DNA of 64,000 nucleotides from Mycobacteriales bacterium (GCA_035690485.1 DASSKL010000043.1:41318-105317); one strand, 5' to 3'; shown: positions 1 to 9,543, counted from the first letter of the stretch. The notes: generated by a model not told the origin, from the letters alone. Program-made: numbers and translations.

Positions 1-48
1 CTGGGCGTCTTCTACGCGGAGTTCCTGTCGGCCGGCCCGCTGCGATGA
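1..48 (+). CDS. mraY: MraY, phospho-N-acetylmuramoyl-pentapeptide transferase (3' end only)
   Basis: Only the last 15 codons are present, ending in TGA at 46-48; the reading frame gives LGVFYAEFLSAGPLR. The identification rests on position: mraY normally sits directly before murD in the dcw cluster, and the stop overlaps the murD ATG as ATGA. The residues are compatible with the last membrane segment of MraY, which makes lipid I at the inner face of the membrane. Too little is visible to confirm the family by motif. Confidence 0.6.
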   Translation: MGVFYAEFLSAGPLR

Positions 49-1475
49 CCGAGTCCTACGCCGGCCGCGCGATCTGCGTCGCCGGGATCGCCGTCTCCGG
101 CGCGGCCGCGGCGCGGGCCCTGGCCGAGGGCAGCGCGCGGGTGACCGTCGTCGACGAGCGCGACGGCCCCCGCGAGCAGGAGGCGGCCGCGGCGCTCGAA
201 CGTCTCGGTGCGAGCGTGCGACTGGGCAAGGGGGCGACCGCTGACCTGCCCGACGGGGTCGAGCTCGTCGTTACCTCGCCCGGCTGGCGGCCGGACGCCC
301 CGCTGCTGCGCGCCGCGCTCGACCGCGGGATCGAGGTCGTCGGCGAGCCGGAGCTGGCCTGGCGGCTGCGGCCGGAACCTCCGCGGACGCCCGACGCGCG
401 CAGGACCGAGTGGCTGGGCGTCACCGGCACCAACGGCAAGACGACGACCGTCGGCATGCTCGCCTCGATCCTGCAGGCGGCGGGTTACCGGACCACCGCG
501 GCCGGCAACGTGGGGGCGCCGCTCGTCGACGCGGTGCTCGCGGATCCGGCCTACGACGTCATCGCCGTCGAGATGTCGAGCTTCCAGCTGCACTGGTCGT
601 CGCAGCTGTCGTTCGACTCCGCGGTCGTGCTCAACCTGGCACCCGACCACCTCGACTGGCACGGGTCGCTCGACGCCTACGCCGCGGCCAAGTCGCGGAT
701 CTACCGCGGCAGCCGCGAGCAGCTGTTCAACGCCGACGACCCGGCCACCGAGGCGCTGCTGCCGCCTCGCGGTGACGACCGCTGCGCGCACGGCTTCTCG
801 ATCACCAGGCGGGCCGACTTCTGCATCGAGGACGGCGTCCTCGTCGACCGCACGACCAGCGGCCATCAGCTCGCCGCCGTCGACGACATCGCGCTGCCGG
901 GGCCGCACAACCTCGCCAACGCACTCGCGGCCGCGGGGCTGGCCCGGCTGCTGTCGCTGCGGTCCGACTTCGAGGTGCCGCCGGCCGCGGTCCGCGAGGG
1001 GCTGCGGGTGTTCCGCCCCGGGGAGCACCGCAACCAGCTCGTCGCGACGGCCGGCGGGGTGGCGTACGTCGACGACTCGAAGGCGACCAACCCGCACGCA
1101 GCGGCCGCCAGCCTGTCGGCCTACGACCGCGTCGTCTGGATCGCCGGCGGCCTGCTCAAGGGCGCGGCGGTCGACGAGCTCGTCGCCGCCCACGCGCGCC
1201 GGCTGCGCGCCGTGGTGCTGATCGGCCGGGACAGGCCGCAGCTCGCCTCGGCACTGGCGCGACACGCGCCCGATGTGCCGGTCGTCGAGGTCGCCGCGAC
1301 GGAGACTGGGGCCATGCGGACGGCGGTGCGGACGGCGGCGGGCCTGGCCACGCCGGGCGACACCGTGCTGATGGCGCCGGCCGCGGCGAGCATGGACATG
1401 TTCGTCGACTACGCCGACCGCGGCGCGCAGTTCGCGGCAGCCGCCCGTGAGGTTGCCGAGGACCGGGTGCCGTGA
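45..1475 (+). CDS. murD: MurD, UDP-N-acetylmuramoyl-L-alanine--D-glutamate ligase
   Basis: Cytoplasmic ATP-dependent ligase adding D-glutamate to UDP-MurNAc-L-Ala. The 476-residue product has the N-terminal Rossmann-like UDP-binding segment (about 11-26), the Mur-ligase ATP loop TGTNGKTT at 127-134, the central EMSSFQL motif, NLAPDHLDWH, and a C-terminal domain with DDSKATNPHA. Length is normal for the family. The ATG overlaps the preceding stop (ATGA) and the gene ends in a GTGA overlap with ftsW, so it is translationally coupled inside the dcw operon. MurC further on has a different loop (THGKTTT), which separates the two ligases. Confidence 0.97.
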   Translation: MTESYAGRAICVAGIAVSGAAAARALAEGSARVTVVDERDGPREQEAAAALERLGASVRLGKGATADLPDGVELVVTSPGWRPDAPLLRAALDRGIEVVGEPELAWRLRPEPPRTPDARRTEWLGVTGTNGKTTTVGMLASILQAAGYRTTAAGNVGAPLVDAVLADPAYDVIAVEMSSFQLHWSSQLSFDSAVVLNLAPDHLDWHGSLDAYAAAKSRIYRGSREQLFNADDPATEALLPPRGDDRCAHGFSITRRADFCIEDGVLVDRTTSGHQLAAVDDIALPGPHNLANALAAAGLARLLSLRSDFEVPPAAVREGLRVFRPGEHRNQLVATAGGVAYVDDSKATNPHAAAASLSAYDRVVWIAGGLLKGAAVDELVAAHARRLRAVVLIGRDRPQLASALARHAPDVPVVEVAATETGAMRTAVRTAAGLATPGDTVLMAPAAASMDMFVDYADRGAQFAAAAREVAEDRVP

Positions 1476-2707
1476 CGGCGGTCGCAGACACCCCCGCCGC
1501 CGCACGGCGGGCCCGCGCCCGGGAGGCCGGTGCGCGGGCGCAGGGCGGCTGGCTCGACCGGCCGCTGACCTCCTACTACCTCGTCGTCGGCAGCGCCTCG
1601 CTGCTCGTGGCGCTCGGCCTGATCATGGTCCTGTCGGCGTCGAGCGTGCAGTCCTACGCGTCGAGCGGCTCGTCGTTCTCGATCGTCGCCAAGCAGGCGA
1701 TGTGGGTCGCGATCGGGCTGCCGATCATGGTGTTCGCGGCGCGGATGCCGGTGCGCTTCTACCGCGCCCTCGGCTACCCCCTCATGATCATCAGCATCGT
1801 CGGGCTGATGGCCGTGCTGGTGCCGCACATCGGGGTGACCGTCAACGGCGCGCGACGCTGGATCGACCTGCCGGCCGGCATCCAGATCCAGCCCAGCGAG
1901 CCGGCCAAGCTGGCGCTCGTCCTGTGGGGCGCGGACCTGCTGGCGCGCAAGGAGAAGCTGCTCGACGACTGGCGCCACCTGGTGATGCCCCTGGTGCCCG
2001 TCAGCCTGCTCCTCGGCGGGCTGCTCATGCTCGAGCCCGACATGGGCACGACGATCGTGCTGATGACCGTGATGCTCGCGCTGCTCTGGGTCGTCGGCGC
2101 CCCGGCGCGCATCTTCGGCTTCACGTTCGGCGGGCTGGGCGGCGCGCTCGGCGTGCTCGCGGTCGCCGAGCCCTACCGGCTGGCCCGTCTCACGTCGTTC
2201 ACCAACCCGTTCGCCGACCCACTCGGCGCCGGCTACCAAGCGGTGCAGGGCATCTACGCCCTCGCCTCCGGCGGCTGGTGGGGGCTCGGCCTGGGCGCCA
2301 GCCGGGAGAAGTGGGCCTACCTGCCCAACCAGTACACCGACTACATCTTCGCGATCATCGGCGAGGAGCTAGGGCTCATCGGCGCGTTCGTCGTCCTCCT
2401 CCTGTTCGGCCTGCTCGGCTACGGCGGCCTGCGGATCGCCCGGCGGGCCACCGACCGGTTCAGCCAGCTCGCGGCGGCGGCCGTCACCGCGTGGCTGCTC
2501 AGCCAGGCGATCGTCAACATCGGCTACGTCGTGGGCGTGCTGCCCGTCACCGGCATCCCGCTGCCGATGGTGTCGTTCGGCGGCTCGGCGATGGTGCCCA
2601 CGCTGTTCGCGATCGGCATGCTGGCGTCGTTCGCCCGCGCCGAGCCCGGTGCGGCCGAGGCGCTGGCCGCGCGGCCCGGGCTGCTGCGGCGCCGGTCTCG
2701 GCGGTAG
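1472..2707 (+). CDS. ftsW: FtsW, SEDS-family septal peptidoglycan polymerase
   Basis: Polytopic membrane protein of 411 residues that polymerises lipid II at the septum together with a class B PBP. SEDS landmarks are clear: QPSEPAKLALVLW near residue 150, LEPDMGTTIVL near 190, and LPNQYTDYIFAIIGEELG near 290, followed by the terminal FGGSAMVPTL segment. GTG start at 1472 overlaps the murD stop (GTGA). Its place between murD and murG identifies it as FtsW rather than RodA, which it also resembles. A charged N-terminal tail of about 30 residues precedes the first membrane helix. Confidence 0.96.
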   Translation: MTAVADTPAAARRARAREAGARAQGGWLDRPLTSYYLVVGSASLLVALGLIMVLSASSVQSYASSGSSFSIVAKQAMWVAIGLPIMVFAARMPVRFYRALGYPLMIISIVGLMAVLVPHIGVTVNGARRWIDLPAGIQIQPSEPAKLALVLWGADLLARKEKLLDDWRHLVMPLVPVSLLLGGLLMLEPDMGTTIVLMTVMLALLWVVGAPARIFGFTFGGLGGALGVLAVAEPYRLARLTSFTNPFADPLGAGYQAVQGIYALASGGWWGLGLGASREKWAYLPNQYTDYIFAIIGEELGLIGAFVVLLLFGLLGYGGLRIARRATDRFSQLAAAAVTAWLLSQAIVNIGYVVGVLPVTGIPLPMVSFGGSAMVPTLFAIGMLASFARAEPGAAEALAARPGLLRRRSRR

Positions 2708-2712
2708 CCGGC

Positions 2713-3828
2713 GTGCGCGTCCTGCTGGCCGGCGGTGGTAGCGCCGGGCACGTGTCGCCGTTGCTGGCGCTGGCCGACCGGCTGACCGCTGACGACCCGG
2801 CGACCCGGGTGCTGGCCCTGGGCACCGCCAGCGGACTCGAGGCCCGGCTGGTGCCGGGCCGGGGCTACGAGCTGCACGAGATCCCGCGGGTGCCGCTGCC
2901 GCGCCGGCCGTCGGTCGATGTGCTGCGGCTGCCCGGCCGGCTGCGCGCCGCCGTGCGCGCCGCTCGCGCCGCGATCGACCGCGTCGATGCCGACGTCGTC
3001 GTGGGGTTCGGCGGCTACGTCGCCGCTCCGGCCTACCTCGCCGCCCGGCGCGCCCGGGTCCCCATCGTCGTGCACGAGCAGAACAGCCGCCCCGGCTTCG
3101 CCAACCGGCTCGGTGCGCGCCTCACCCGGTGGGTCGCGGTGACGTTCCCCGACACCCCGTTGCCGCACGCCGTGCGCACCGGGCTTCCGCTGCGCCCGGA
3201 GATCCTCGCCCTCGACCGGCAGGCCCTGCGCCCCAGCGCCGGCGCCTCGCTCGGACTCGACCCCGCTCGCCGGACTCTGGTCGTCATGGGTGGCTCCCTC
3301 GGGGCGCAGCACCTCAACGAGGTGCTGCCCGCCCTGGCGCCGTCCCTCGCGAGCCGCGGCGTCCAGGTGCTACACCTGTGCGGCACCGGCAAGACCGTGG
3401 CCGCCCCGCCCCCGGAGTCCGTGGCCACGCCCTACGTCGTACGGGAGTACCTCGACCGGATGGAGCTCGCCTACGCCGTGGCCGACGTCGTGGTCTGCCG
3501 CGCCGGCGCCAACACGGTGAGCGAGGTGACCGCGCTCGGCCTCCCAGCGATCTTCGTCCCGCTGCCGGTCGGCAACGGCGAGCAGCGGCTCAACGCCGAA
3601 CCCGTCGTGCGCGGCGGCGGGGGGCTGCTCGTCGACGACGCGGCGCTCACCCCCGCGTCGCTCGAGGCGCAGCTGCTGCCGCTGCTGGACGACCCCGATC
3701 GGCTCGCGGCAATGGGGCGAGCCGCCGCCGGCTTCGGCCGGCGCGACGCCGACCGGCTGCTCGCCGACCTCGTTCGTCGCGCAGCGGCAACGGCCGCGCG
3801 CCGTGCCGAGGGGACGGCGACCCCGTGA
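2713..3828 (+). CDS. murG: MurG, lipid II-forming GlcNAc transferase
   Basis: Transfers GlcNAc from UDP-GlcNAc to lipid I on the cytoplasmic membrane face. The 371-residue product starts with the glycine-rich loop GGGSAGHVSPLLA, carries GFGGYVAAP and HEQN (from residue 121) in the acceptor half, MGGSLGAQHLNE at the start of the donor half, and RAGANTVSE plus LPVGNGEQRLNAE, the UDP-GlcNAc site. I chose GTG 2713, five bases after ftsW, because the glycine-rich loop must lie near the N-terminus; the open frame continues upstream only as an out-of-frame reading of ftsW. Confidence 0.96.
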   Translation: MRVLLAGGGSAGHVSPLLALADRLTADDPATRVLALGTASGLEARLVPGRGYELHEIPRVPLPRRPSVDVLRLPGRLRAAVRAARAAIDRVDADVVVGFGGYVAAPAYLAARRARVPIVVHEQNSRPGFANRLGARLTRWVAVTFPDTPLPHAVRTGLPLRPEILALDRQALRPSAGASLGLDPARRTLVVMGGSLGAQHLNEVLPALAPSLASRGVQVLHLCGTGKTVAAPPPESVATPYVVREYLDRMELAYAVADVVVCRAGANTVSEVTALGLPAIFVPLPVGNGEQRLNAEPVVRGGGGLLVDDAALTPASLEAQLLPLLDDPDRLAAMGRAAAGFGRRDADRLLADLVRRAAATAARRAEGTATP

Positions 3829-5261
3829 CCGCCGCCGACGCCGCTCCGGTCGTGCCGGCGGCCGAGGAGCTCGGCCGCGTGCACCTCATCGGCATCGGCG
3901 GTGCCGGCATGAGCGGCATCGCCCGCATCCTGCTCGGCCGCGGCCTGCCCGTGTCCGGCAGCGACGCGAAGGACTCCCGGGCGCTGACCGCGCTGCGCGC
4001 GCTGGGCGCGACCGTGCACGTCGGCCACGACGTCGCGCACCTCGGCGACGCCGACACCGTCGTCGTCTCCAGCGCGATCCGGGCCGGCAATCCCGAGCTC
4101 GTCGGCGCGCACGAGCGCGGTCTGCGGGTGCTGCCGCGCGCGGCGGCCCTGGCCGCCGTGATGGCGGGGCGGCAAGCGGTCGCCGTCGCCGGCACCCACG
4201 GCAAGACGACGACGACGTCGATGCTGACGGTGGTCCTGCAGCAGGCCGGCGCCGACCCGTCCTACGCGATCGGCGGTGACCTGAACGAACCCGGCTCCAA
4301 CGCCCACCACGGCACCGGCGAGATCTTCGTCGCCGAGGCCGACGAGAGCGACGGGTCGTTCCTCATGCTCGCGCCGCACCTCGCGGTCGTCACCAACGTC
4401 GAGGCCGACCACCTCGACCACTACGGCGACCCCGACGCCTACGCCCGCGCCTTCAGCGACTTCGTCGGGCGCGTCGCGGCCGACGGGGTCCTGGTCGCCT
4501 GCGCCGACGACCCCGGCGCCGCCCGGCTGGTCGACGTCGCGCGCGAGCGCGGGTTGCGGCCGGTGACCTACGGCATCGACGCCGACGCCGACGTCCGGCT
4601 GGTCGACGTGCAAGCGGTCGACGGCGGCTCCACGTTCGAGCTGGTCGCCTCGGGACGGCGCCTCGGCGCGGTCACCCTCGTCGTACCCGGGCGGCACTAC
4701 GCCCTCGACGCCGGCGCCGCGATCACCGCGGCGCTCGAGCTGGGGGTGCCGTTCGAGCCCATCCGGCAGGGCCTCGGCGGGTTCCGCGGCGCCCGGCGCA
4801 GGTTCGAGCCGAAGGGCGAGCGCGACGGCGTGCGGGTCTACGACAGCTACGCGCACCACCCGACCGAGATCGCCGCGGACCTGCGGGCCGCCCGCGAGGT
4901 GGCCGGCGCCGGCCGCGTGGTCGTCGCCTTCCAGCCGCACCTCTACAGCCGCACCCAGGCCTTCGCCGCCGAGCTGGGGGAGGCGCTCGGCCTGGCCGAC
5001 GAGGTCGTGGTCATGGACGTCTACGCCGCCCGCGAGGACCCAGTGCCCGGGGTGACCGGCGCGATCGTCGCCGCCGCCGTGCCGTTGCCCGCGGAGCGCG
5101 TCTGCTACGAGCCGTCCTGGTCGGCGGTCGCCGAGCGGCTGGCCGACCGGGCCGCGCCCGGCGACCTGCTGCTGACCCTGGGCGCGGGCGACGTGACGAT
5201 GATCGGCCCGGAGGTTCTCGACGTGCTGGCCCGGCGGGCCGCCGACGGGGGGCGGCCCTGA
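3825..5261 (+). CDS. murC: MurC, UDP-N-acetylmuramate--L-alanine ligase
   Basis: First amino-acid ligase of the muramyl pentapeptide pathway. The GTG at 3825 overlaps the murG stop (GTGA) and gives 478 residues. Visible motifs are GIGGAGMSGIARILL (UDP-binding), AGTHGKTTT with the loop around 123-129, EADESDGSF, NVEADHLDHYG and the C-terminal YDSYAHHPTEI. It is followed after 17 bases by ftsQ. No murB or ddl lies between murC and ftsQ, unlike in many dcw clusters, so those steps must be encoded elsewhere. Confidence 0.96.
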   Translation: MTAADAAPVVPAAEELGRVHLIGIGGAGMSGIARILLGRGLPVSGSDAKDSRALTALRALGATVHVGHDVAHLGDADTVVVSSAIRAGNPELVGAHERGLRVLPRAAALAAVMAGRQAVAVAGTHGKTTTTSMLTVVLQQAGADPSYAIGGDLNEPGSNAHHGTGEIFVAEADESDGSFLMLAPHLAVVTNVEADHLDHYGDPDAYARAFSDFVGRVAADGVLVACADDPGAARLVDVARERGLRPVTYGIDADADVRLVDVQAVDGGSTFELVASGRRLGAVTLVVPGRHYALDAGAAITAALELGVPFEPIRQGLGGFRGARRRFEPKGERDGVRVYDSYAHHPTEIAADLRAAREVAGAGRVVVAFQPHLYSRTQAFAAELGEALGLADEVVVMDVYAAREDPVPGVTGAIVAAAVPLPAERVCYEPSWSAVAERLADRAAPGDLLLTLGAGDVTMIGPEVLDVLARRAADGGRP

Positions 5262-5278
5262 GCCCCGGCGCCCGTCCC

Positions 5279-6019
5279 GTGATCGTCCCCGCCGCCCGGC
5301 GCTTCAGCACACGCGCCGATCACCGCCGCCGTCGCCGTCTCGTGCTCGGCGCCACCGTCGTCACCGTCGCCGCGCTCGGTGCCTGGGTCCTGCTCTGGTC
5401 GGGGCTGCTCGCGGTGCGCCACATCACCGTCGACGGGGTCTCGCGGCTCACCGCGCGGGAGGTCAGGGCTGTCGCGGACGTCCACCGCGACGAGCCGATG
5501 ATCACGGTGGACACCCGGGCGGTCGAACGGCGCATCGCGCGCCTCGGACCCGTGGCATCCGTGCAGGTGCTGCGGTCCTGGCCGTCCACGCTGCGCATCG
5601 AGGTGACCGAGCGGCAGCCGGTCGCGGTGCTGGTGCCCCCCGGCGGTGGTCCCGACCGGCTGGTCGATCGCACCGGCACGGCCTTCGCCACCGTCACGCC
5701 CCGCCCGCTGCTGCTCACCCCGGTGCGCACCGCCGCGCCGGTGCCGGGGGAGGGAGCTGCCGCGGTCCGGGCGGCCGTGCGGGTCCTGGCGACCCTGCCC
5801 GACGGCGTACGCCGTGACGTCGTGGCCGTCAACGCGCCCTCGCCCGCCGGCATCACCCTGCAGCTGGCCGGCGGGGTGCAGGTGGTCTGGGGGGACGACA
5901 GCCACGGTGCCCGCAAGGCGGCGGTGCTGGCCGCCCTGCTCGCCGCGCCGGTGCCGCCCGGGGGACACCGGCCGACGGTCTACGACGTCAGCACGCCGGG
6001 CGTCGCGGTCACCCGCTGA
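5279..6019 (+). CDS. ftsQ: FtsQ/DivIB, divisome bitopic membrane protein
   Basis: 246 residues with a basic N-terminal tail (TRADHRRRRRL), a single membrane helix at about 22-44, a POTRA domain directly after it (VRHITVDGVSRLTAREVRA onward), and the FtsQ/DivIB beta domain. It links early and late divisome components on the outer face of the membrane. GTG 5279 is the most upstream start in frame after murC; no strong Shine-Dalgarno is seen. Position between murC and ftsZ matches other actinobacteria. Confidence 0.9.
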   Translation: MIVPAARRFSTRADHRRRRRLVLGATVVTVAALGAWVLLWSGLLAVRHITVDGVSRLTAREVRAVADVHRDEPMITVDTRAVERRIARLGPVASVQVLRSWPSTLRIEVTERQPVAVLVPPGGGPDRLVDRTGTAFATVTPRPLLLTPVRTAAPVPGEGAAAVRAAVRVLATLPDGVRRDVVAVNAPSPAGITLQLAGGVQVVWGDDSHGARKAAVLAALLAAPVPPGGHRPTVYDVSTPGVAVTR

Positions 6020-6074
6020 CGTGACCCGACCGAGCGCATTTTCGCGACACGCACGCGAGAATCGGCGCACCGGC

Positions 6075-6103
6075 TTGACCCGTCCTCGGTGCGCGCCTAC
6101 TGT
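6075..6103 (+). promoter_or_regulatory. Putative ftsZ promoter 1 (housekeeping type)
   Basis: TTGACC at 6075-6080, a 17-bp spacer and TACTGT at 6098-6103 form a good vegetative promoter in the gap between ftsQ and ftsZ. Inferred from sequence only. Confidence 0.5.
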
Positions 6104-6120
6104 CCGCTGCAGCCTTCAGC

Positions 6121-6157
6121 TTGACATAACTATAAGCGTCTAGTTGAGGGTGAGGGT
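6121..6157 (+). promoter_or_regulatory. Putative ftsZ promoter/leader element 2
   Basis: TTGACATAACTATAAG at 6121-6136 is followed by a tandem GAGGGT at 6146-6157. TTGACA is a perfect -35, but the matching -10 is unclear (TTGAGG at 6144 gives spacing 17; TATAAG at 6131 would need another -35). This AT-richer block stands out in an otherwise very GC-rich gap. ftsZ begins about 160 bases further on, so a transcript from here would carry a long leader. Confidence 0.4.
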
Positions 6158-6317
6158 TGCGAGCGGCGGCGCACCACCGCCGTCCGCACCCACCCGCTGG
6201 GCCGGTGGCTGCTTCCCCGAGTCGCCGGCGCCTGCGGCAGACTTCCCCACACCGTCCACTCCGGTGACGCGCGCGCCCGGGCGTTACCGGCCTACCAGCC
6301 AGGGAAGGCCCGCGCAC

Positions 6318-7517
6318 GTGGCAGCTCCGCAGAACTACCTCGCGGTCATCAAGGTCGTCGGCATCGGGGGAGGTGGCGTCAACGCCGTCAACCGGATGAT
6401 CGAAGCCGGTCTCAAGGGCGTCGAGTTCATCGCCGTCAACACCGATGCCCAGGCGCTGCTGATGAGCGACGCCGACGTGAAGCTCGACATCGGTCGCGAG
6501 CTGACCCGGGGTCTGGGCGCGGGCGCGGACCCGGCGATCGGCCGCAAGGCCTCCGAGGACCACCGCGAGGAGATCGAGGAGGTGCTCAAGGGCGCCGACA
6601 TGGTCTTCGTGACCGCCGGCGAGGGCGGCGGCACGGGCACCGGCGGCGCGCCGGTCGTCGCCAACATGGCCAAGTCGCTCGGCGCGCTCACCATCGGCGT
6701 CGTCACCCGGCCCTTCTCGTTCGAGGGCCGCCGGCGCGCCGGGCAGGCCGACACCGGCATCGAGGAGCTGCGCGACGAGGTCGACACCCTCATCGTCATC
6801 CCCAACGACCGGCTGCTGTCGATCAGCGACCGCCAGGTCAGCGTGCTCGACGCCTTCCGCAGCGCCGACCAGGTGCTGCTCTCCGGCGTCCAGGGCATCA
6901 CCGACCTCATCACGACGCCCGGCCTCATCAACCTCGACTTCGCCGACGTGAAGTCCGTGCTGACCAACGCCGGCTCGGCACTGATGGGCATCGGTTCGGC
7001 GCGCGGAGAGGACCGCGCGGTCGTCGCCGCCGAGATGGCGATCGCCAGCCCGCTGCTCGAGGCCAGCATCGAGGGCGCCCACGGCGTCCTCATGAACGTC
7101 TCCGGCGGCTCCGACCTCGGCCTCTTCGAGATCAACGAGGCGGCGCAGCTGGTCGCCGACTCGGCCCACCCCGACGCCAACATCATCTTCGGCGCGGTCA
7201 TCGACGACGCCCTCGGCGACGAGGTGCGCGTGACGGTGATCGCCGCCGGCTTCGACGGCGGCATGCCGAAGGCCCGCCGCGAGACGTCGTCACGCCGGCC
7301 GCAGGTCACCGACGAGCAGCGGCGCACGGTCGATCTCGCCGCCGCCGAGCGCGGAGGCCAGGAGCCGGCTGCCGCGCCGGCCGCTGCTCCCGCGGCTCCC
7401 GAGCCGGCCGTGGCGGAGGAGCCGGCGCGTCGGCCCGCCCCCGCCCCCGAGCGGCCGCGTCGCACGATCGTCTTCGACGACAACGACGACCTCGACGTCC
7501 CCGACTTCCTGAAGTAG
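6318..7517 (+). CDS. ftsZ: FtsZ, tubulin-like cell division GTPase
   Basis: Polymerises at mid-cell into the Z-ring. 399 residues: N-terminal GTPase domain with [13 protein letters not shown], the tubulin signature GGGTGTGG at 103-110, the T7 loop region NLDFADVK, then an Ala/Pro-rich linker (about 350-385) and the conserved C-terminal peptide [10 protein letters not shown] that binds SepF and other tethers. The open frame reaches back to 6144, but GTG 6318 is preferred because AGGGAAGG lies about 9 bases upstream and the first residues ([14 protein letters not shown]) match FtsZ N-termini. The 298-base gap before it holds the two promoter-like elements listed separately. Confidence 0.98.
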   Translation: MAAPQNYLAVIKVVGIGGGGVNAVNRMIEAGLKGVEFIAVNTDAQALLMSDADVKLDIGRELTRGLGAGADPAIGRKASEDHREEIEEVLKGADMVFVTAGEGGGTGTGGAPVVANMAKSLGALTIGVVTRPFSFEGRRRAGQADTGIEELRDEVDTLIVIPNDRLLSISDRQVSVLDAFRSADQVLLSGVQGITDLITTPGLINLDFADVKSVLTNAGSALMGIGSARGEDRAVVAAEMAIASPLLEASIEGAHGVLMNVSGGSDLGLFEINEAAQLVADSAHPDANIIFGAVIDDALGDEVRVTVIAAGFDGGMPKARRETSSRRPQVTDEQRRTVDLAAAERGGQEPAAAPAAAPAAPEPAVAEEPARRPAPAPERPRRTIVFDDNDDLDVPDFLK

Positions 7518-7528
7518 GACCCTGGGGC

Positions 7529-8257
7529 GTGTTCGCCCACCGGGAGATCCGCGACGGTGTCGGCGCGGCGGTCACCGACCGGCACGGCGGCACCAGCACC
7601 CCGCCGTACGACGGGTTCAACCTCGCCGACCACGTCGGCGACGACCCGGCCGCGGTCGCCGCGAACCGGCGGCTCCTCGCCGTCGCTCTCGACGCCCGGC
7701 CGCTCCCCGTCGTCACGATGCAGCAGGTGCACGGGGCCGACGTCGACGTCGTCGACCGCGTCCCGGCCACACCACCGGTCGCCGACGCGCTGGTCACCCG
7801 ACATCGCGGGCTCGCCCTCGCCGTGCTCGTGGCCGACTGCACGCCGGTCCTGCTCTGGGACCGCAACGCCGGCGTGGTCGCCGCCGTGCACGCCGGTCGC
7901 AAGGGCCTGGCCGCCGGCGTCCTGCCGGCCGCCGTCGCCGCCATGACCGATCTGGGGGCACGGCCCGAACGCATCGACGCGCTGCTCGGCCCCGGCATCT
8001 GCGCCGCCCACTACGAGGTCCCGGCGCAGATGCGCGACGAGGTCGAGACGGCCGCCCCCGGTTCCGCAGCCACGACGCCCGACGGCCGGTCCGCCCTCGA
8101 CATCCGGGCCGGCCTGGCCGGCCAGCTCGCGCAGTGCGGCCTGCGCGCGTGGGCGGTCAGCCCCGCGTGCACGGCCGAGTCGCCGCGGCTCTACTCGCAC
8201 CGCCGCGACGGGCCGCGCACCGGCCGGTTCGCCGGCGTCGTGTGGTTGCAGCCGTGA
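7529..8257 (+). CDS. pgeF: PgeF-type (YfiH/YlmD, 'polyphenol oxidase') protein
   Basis: 242 residues of the YfiH/YlmD/PgeF family, reported to remove mis-incorporated residues from muropeptide precursors and to carry a Cys/His metal-type site. Visible landmarks: MQQVHGADV, VADCTPVLL (conserved Cys) and VHAGRKGLAAG (conserved His). In most relatives the last motif reads HAGWRG; here the Trp-Arg pair is Arg-Lys. GTG 7529 follows ftsZ by 11 bases with GGACCCTGGGG upstream. Gene order ftsZ-pgeF-yggS-sepF is typical of actinobacteria and fits a wall or division role. Confidence 0.88.
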   Translation: MFAHREIRDGVGAAVTDRHGGTSTPPYDGFNLADHVGDDPAAVAANRRLLAVALDARPLPVVTMQQVHGADVDVVDRVPATPPVADALVTRHRGLALAVLVADCTPVLLWDRNAGVVAAVHAGRKGLAAGVLPAAVAAMTDLGARPERIDALLGPGICAAHYEVPAQMRDEVETAAPGSAATTPDGRSALDIRAGLAGQLAQCGLRAWAVSPACTAESPRLYSHRRDGPRTGRFAGVVWLQP

Positions 8258-8946
8258 CCAGGCGCGAGGCCATCGCCGCCAACCTCGCCCGCGTCCGGCA
8301 GCGGGTCGCCGAGGCCTGTGCGGCCGCGGGTCGCGACCCCGCAGAGGTGACGATCGTCGCGGTCACCAAGACGTTCCCGGCCGCGGACGTCCGGCTGCTC
8401 GCCGACCTCGGCGTGCTCGACGTCGGCGAGAACCGCGACCAGGAGGCCGCGCCGAAGGCACACGAGCTCGCCGACCTCCCGCTGCGTTGGCACTTCGTCG
8501 GGCAGCTGCAGACCAACAAGTGCCGATCGGTCGCGGGCTACGCCCACCTCGTGCACTCCGTCGACCGACCGCGCCTGGTCGCGTCACTGTCCGCCGCCGT
8601 GTCGGCGGGACACCGGCTCGGCTGCCTCGTGCAGGTCGCGCTCGACGACGACCCGGATCGGGGCGGCGCCCGCGCGGCTGACGTTCCGTCGCTCGCCGAC
8701 GCGGTGGCCGCGGCGCCGGGTCTCGAGCTGCGGGGCGTCATGGCGGTGGCCCCGCTCGGCGCCGACCCGCGCCGGGCGTTCGCGCGGCTGGCCGAGGTGG
8801 CCTCCGGCGTACGCCGGCAGCACCCGGGCGCCGCGATCGTCTCCGCCGGCATGAGCGGCGACCTGGAAGCGGCGATCGCCGCCGGCGCGACACACGTACG
8901 TGTCGGTACGGCGTTGCTCGGGGATCGGGGGCGTCAGGTCCGGTAG
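8254..8946 (+). CDS. yggS: YggS/PROSC family PLP homeostasis protein
   Basis: 230-residue alanine-racemase-like barrel that binds pyridoxal phosphate without known catalysis and buffers the cofactor. The PLP lysine lies in [13 protein letters not shown]; other family motifs are [30 protein letters not shown] and the phosphate-binding [12 protein letters not shown] and VRVGTALLG near the C-terminus. GTG 8254 overlaps the pgeF stop (GTGA). The stop at 8946 is 44 bases before the sepF start. Confidence 0.93.
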   Translation: MTRREAIAANLARVRQRVAEACAAAGRDPAEVTIVAVTKTFPAADVRLLADLGVLDVGENRDQEAAPKAHELADLPLRWHFVGQLQTNKCRSVAGYAHLVHSVDRPRLVASLSAAVSAGHRLGCLVQVALDDDPDRGGARAADVPSLADAVAAAPGLELRGVMAVAPLGADPRRAFARLAEVASGVRRQHPGAAIVSAGMSGDLEAAIAAGATHVRVGTALLGDRGRQVR

Positions 8947-8990
8947 TGTCAGCGCGCAGAAATCCACGACCTGGCGGAGGACGGACGACG

Positions 8991-9524
8991 ATGGCCGGCG
9001 CGATGCGCAAGATGGCGGTCTACCTCGGTCTCGTCGAGGACGAGGAGCACGCCGGGCAGGACTACGACTACGGCTACGAGGGCTACGACAGCGGCTACGG
9101 CGAGGCCTACGAGGAGCGGGAGGCACCTGTGCTGAGGCACCCGGCGGCCGACCAGACCCGGGTCAGCGCGCGGCCGGAGGCCCCGTCGGGCGCGGTGCGT
9201 TACAGCCCGCCGCAGGCCCGGGGGCCGGCCGCTGAGCCGGCCGACATCTACCGCATCACGACCCTGCACCCCCGCACCTACAACGAGGCGCGGACGATCG
9301 GCGAGCACTTCCGCGAAGGCACCCCGGTGATCATGAATCTCACCGAGATGGACGACACCGACGCCAAGCGGTTGGTCGACTTCGCGGCGGGGCTGATCTT
9401 CGGGTTGCGCGGCAGCATCGAGCGGGTGACCAACAAGGTCTTCCTGCTGACGCCCGCCAACGTCGAGATCACCGCCGAGGACAAGTCCCGCATCGCCGAA
9501 GGTGGCTTCTTCAACCAGAGCTAG
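8991..9524 (+). CDS. sepF: SepF, FtsZ membrane anchor
   Basis: Links FtsZ to the membrane in actinobacteria, which lack FtsA. 177 residues: an N-terminal amphipathic segment ([13 protein letters not shown]), an acidic Tyr/Gly-rich linker ([18 protein letters not shown]), and the SepF core from about residue 80 ([49 protein letters not shown]). The frame is open to 8946, but ATG 8991 has GGCGGAGG about 12 bases upstream and places the membrane helix at the very N-terminus; ATG 9003 is a possible alternative. Confidence 0.95.
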   Translation: MAGAMRKMAVYLGLVEDEEHAGQDYDYGYEGYDSGYGEAYEEREAPVLRHPAADQTRVSARPEAPSGAVRYSPPQARGPAAEPADIYRITTLHPRTYNEARTIGEHFREGTPVIMNLTEMDDTDAKRLVDFAAGLIFGLRGSIERVTNKVFLLTPANVEITAEDKSRIAEGGFFNQS

Positions 9525-9543
9525 TGCTGGGGGGAGCCACGAG

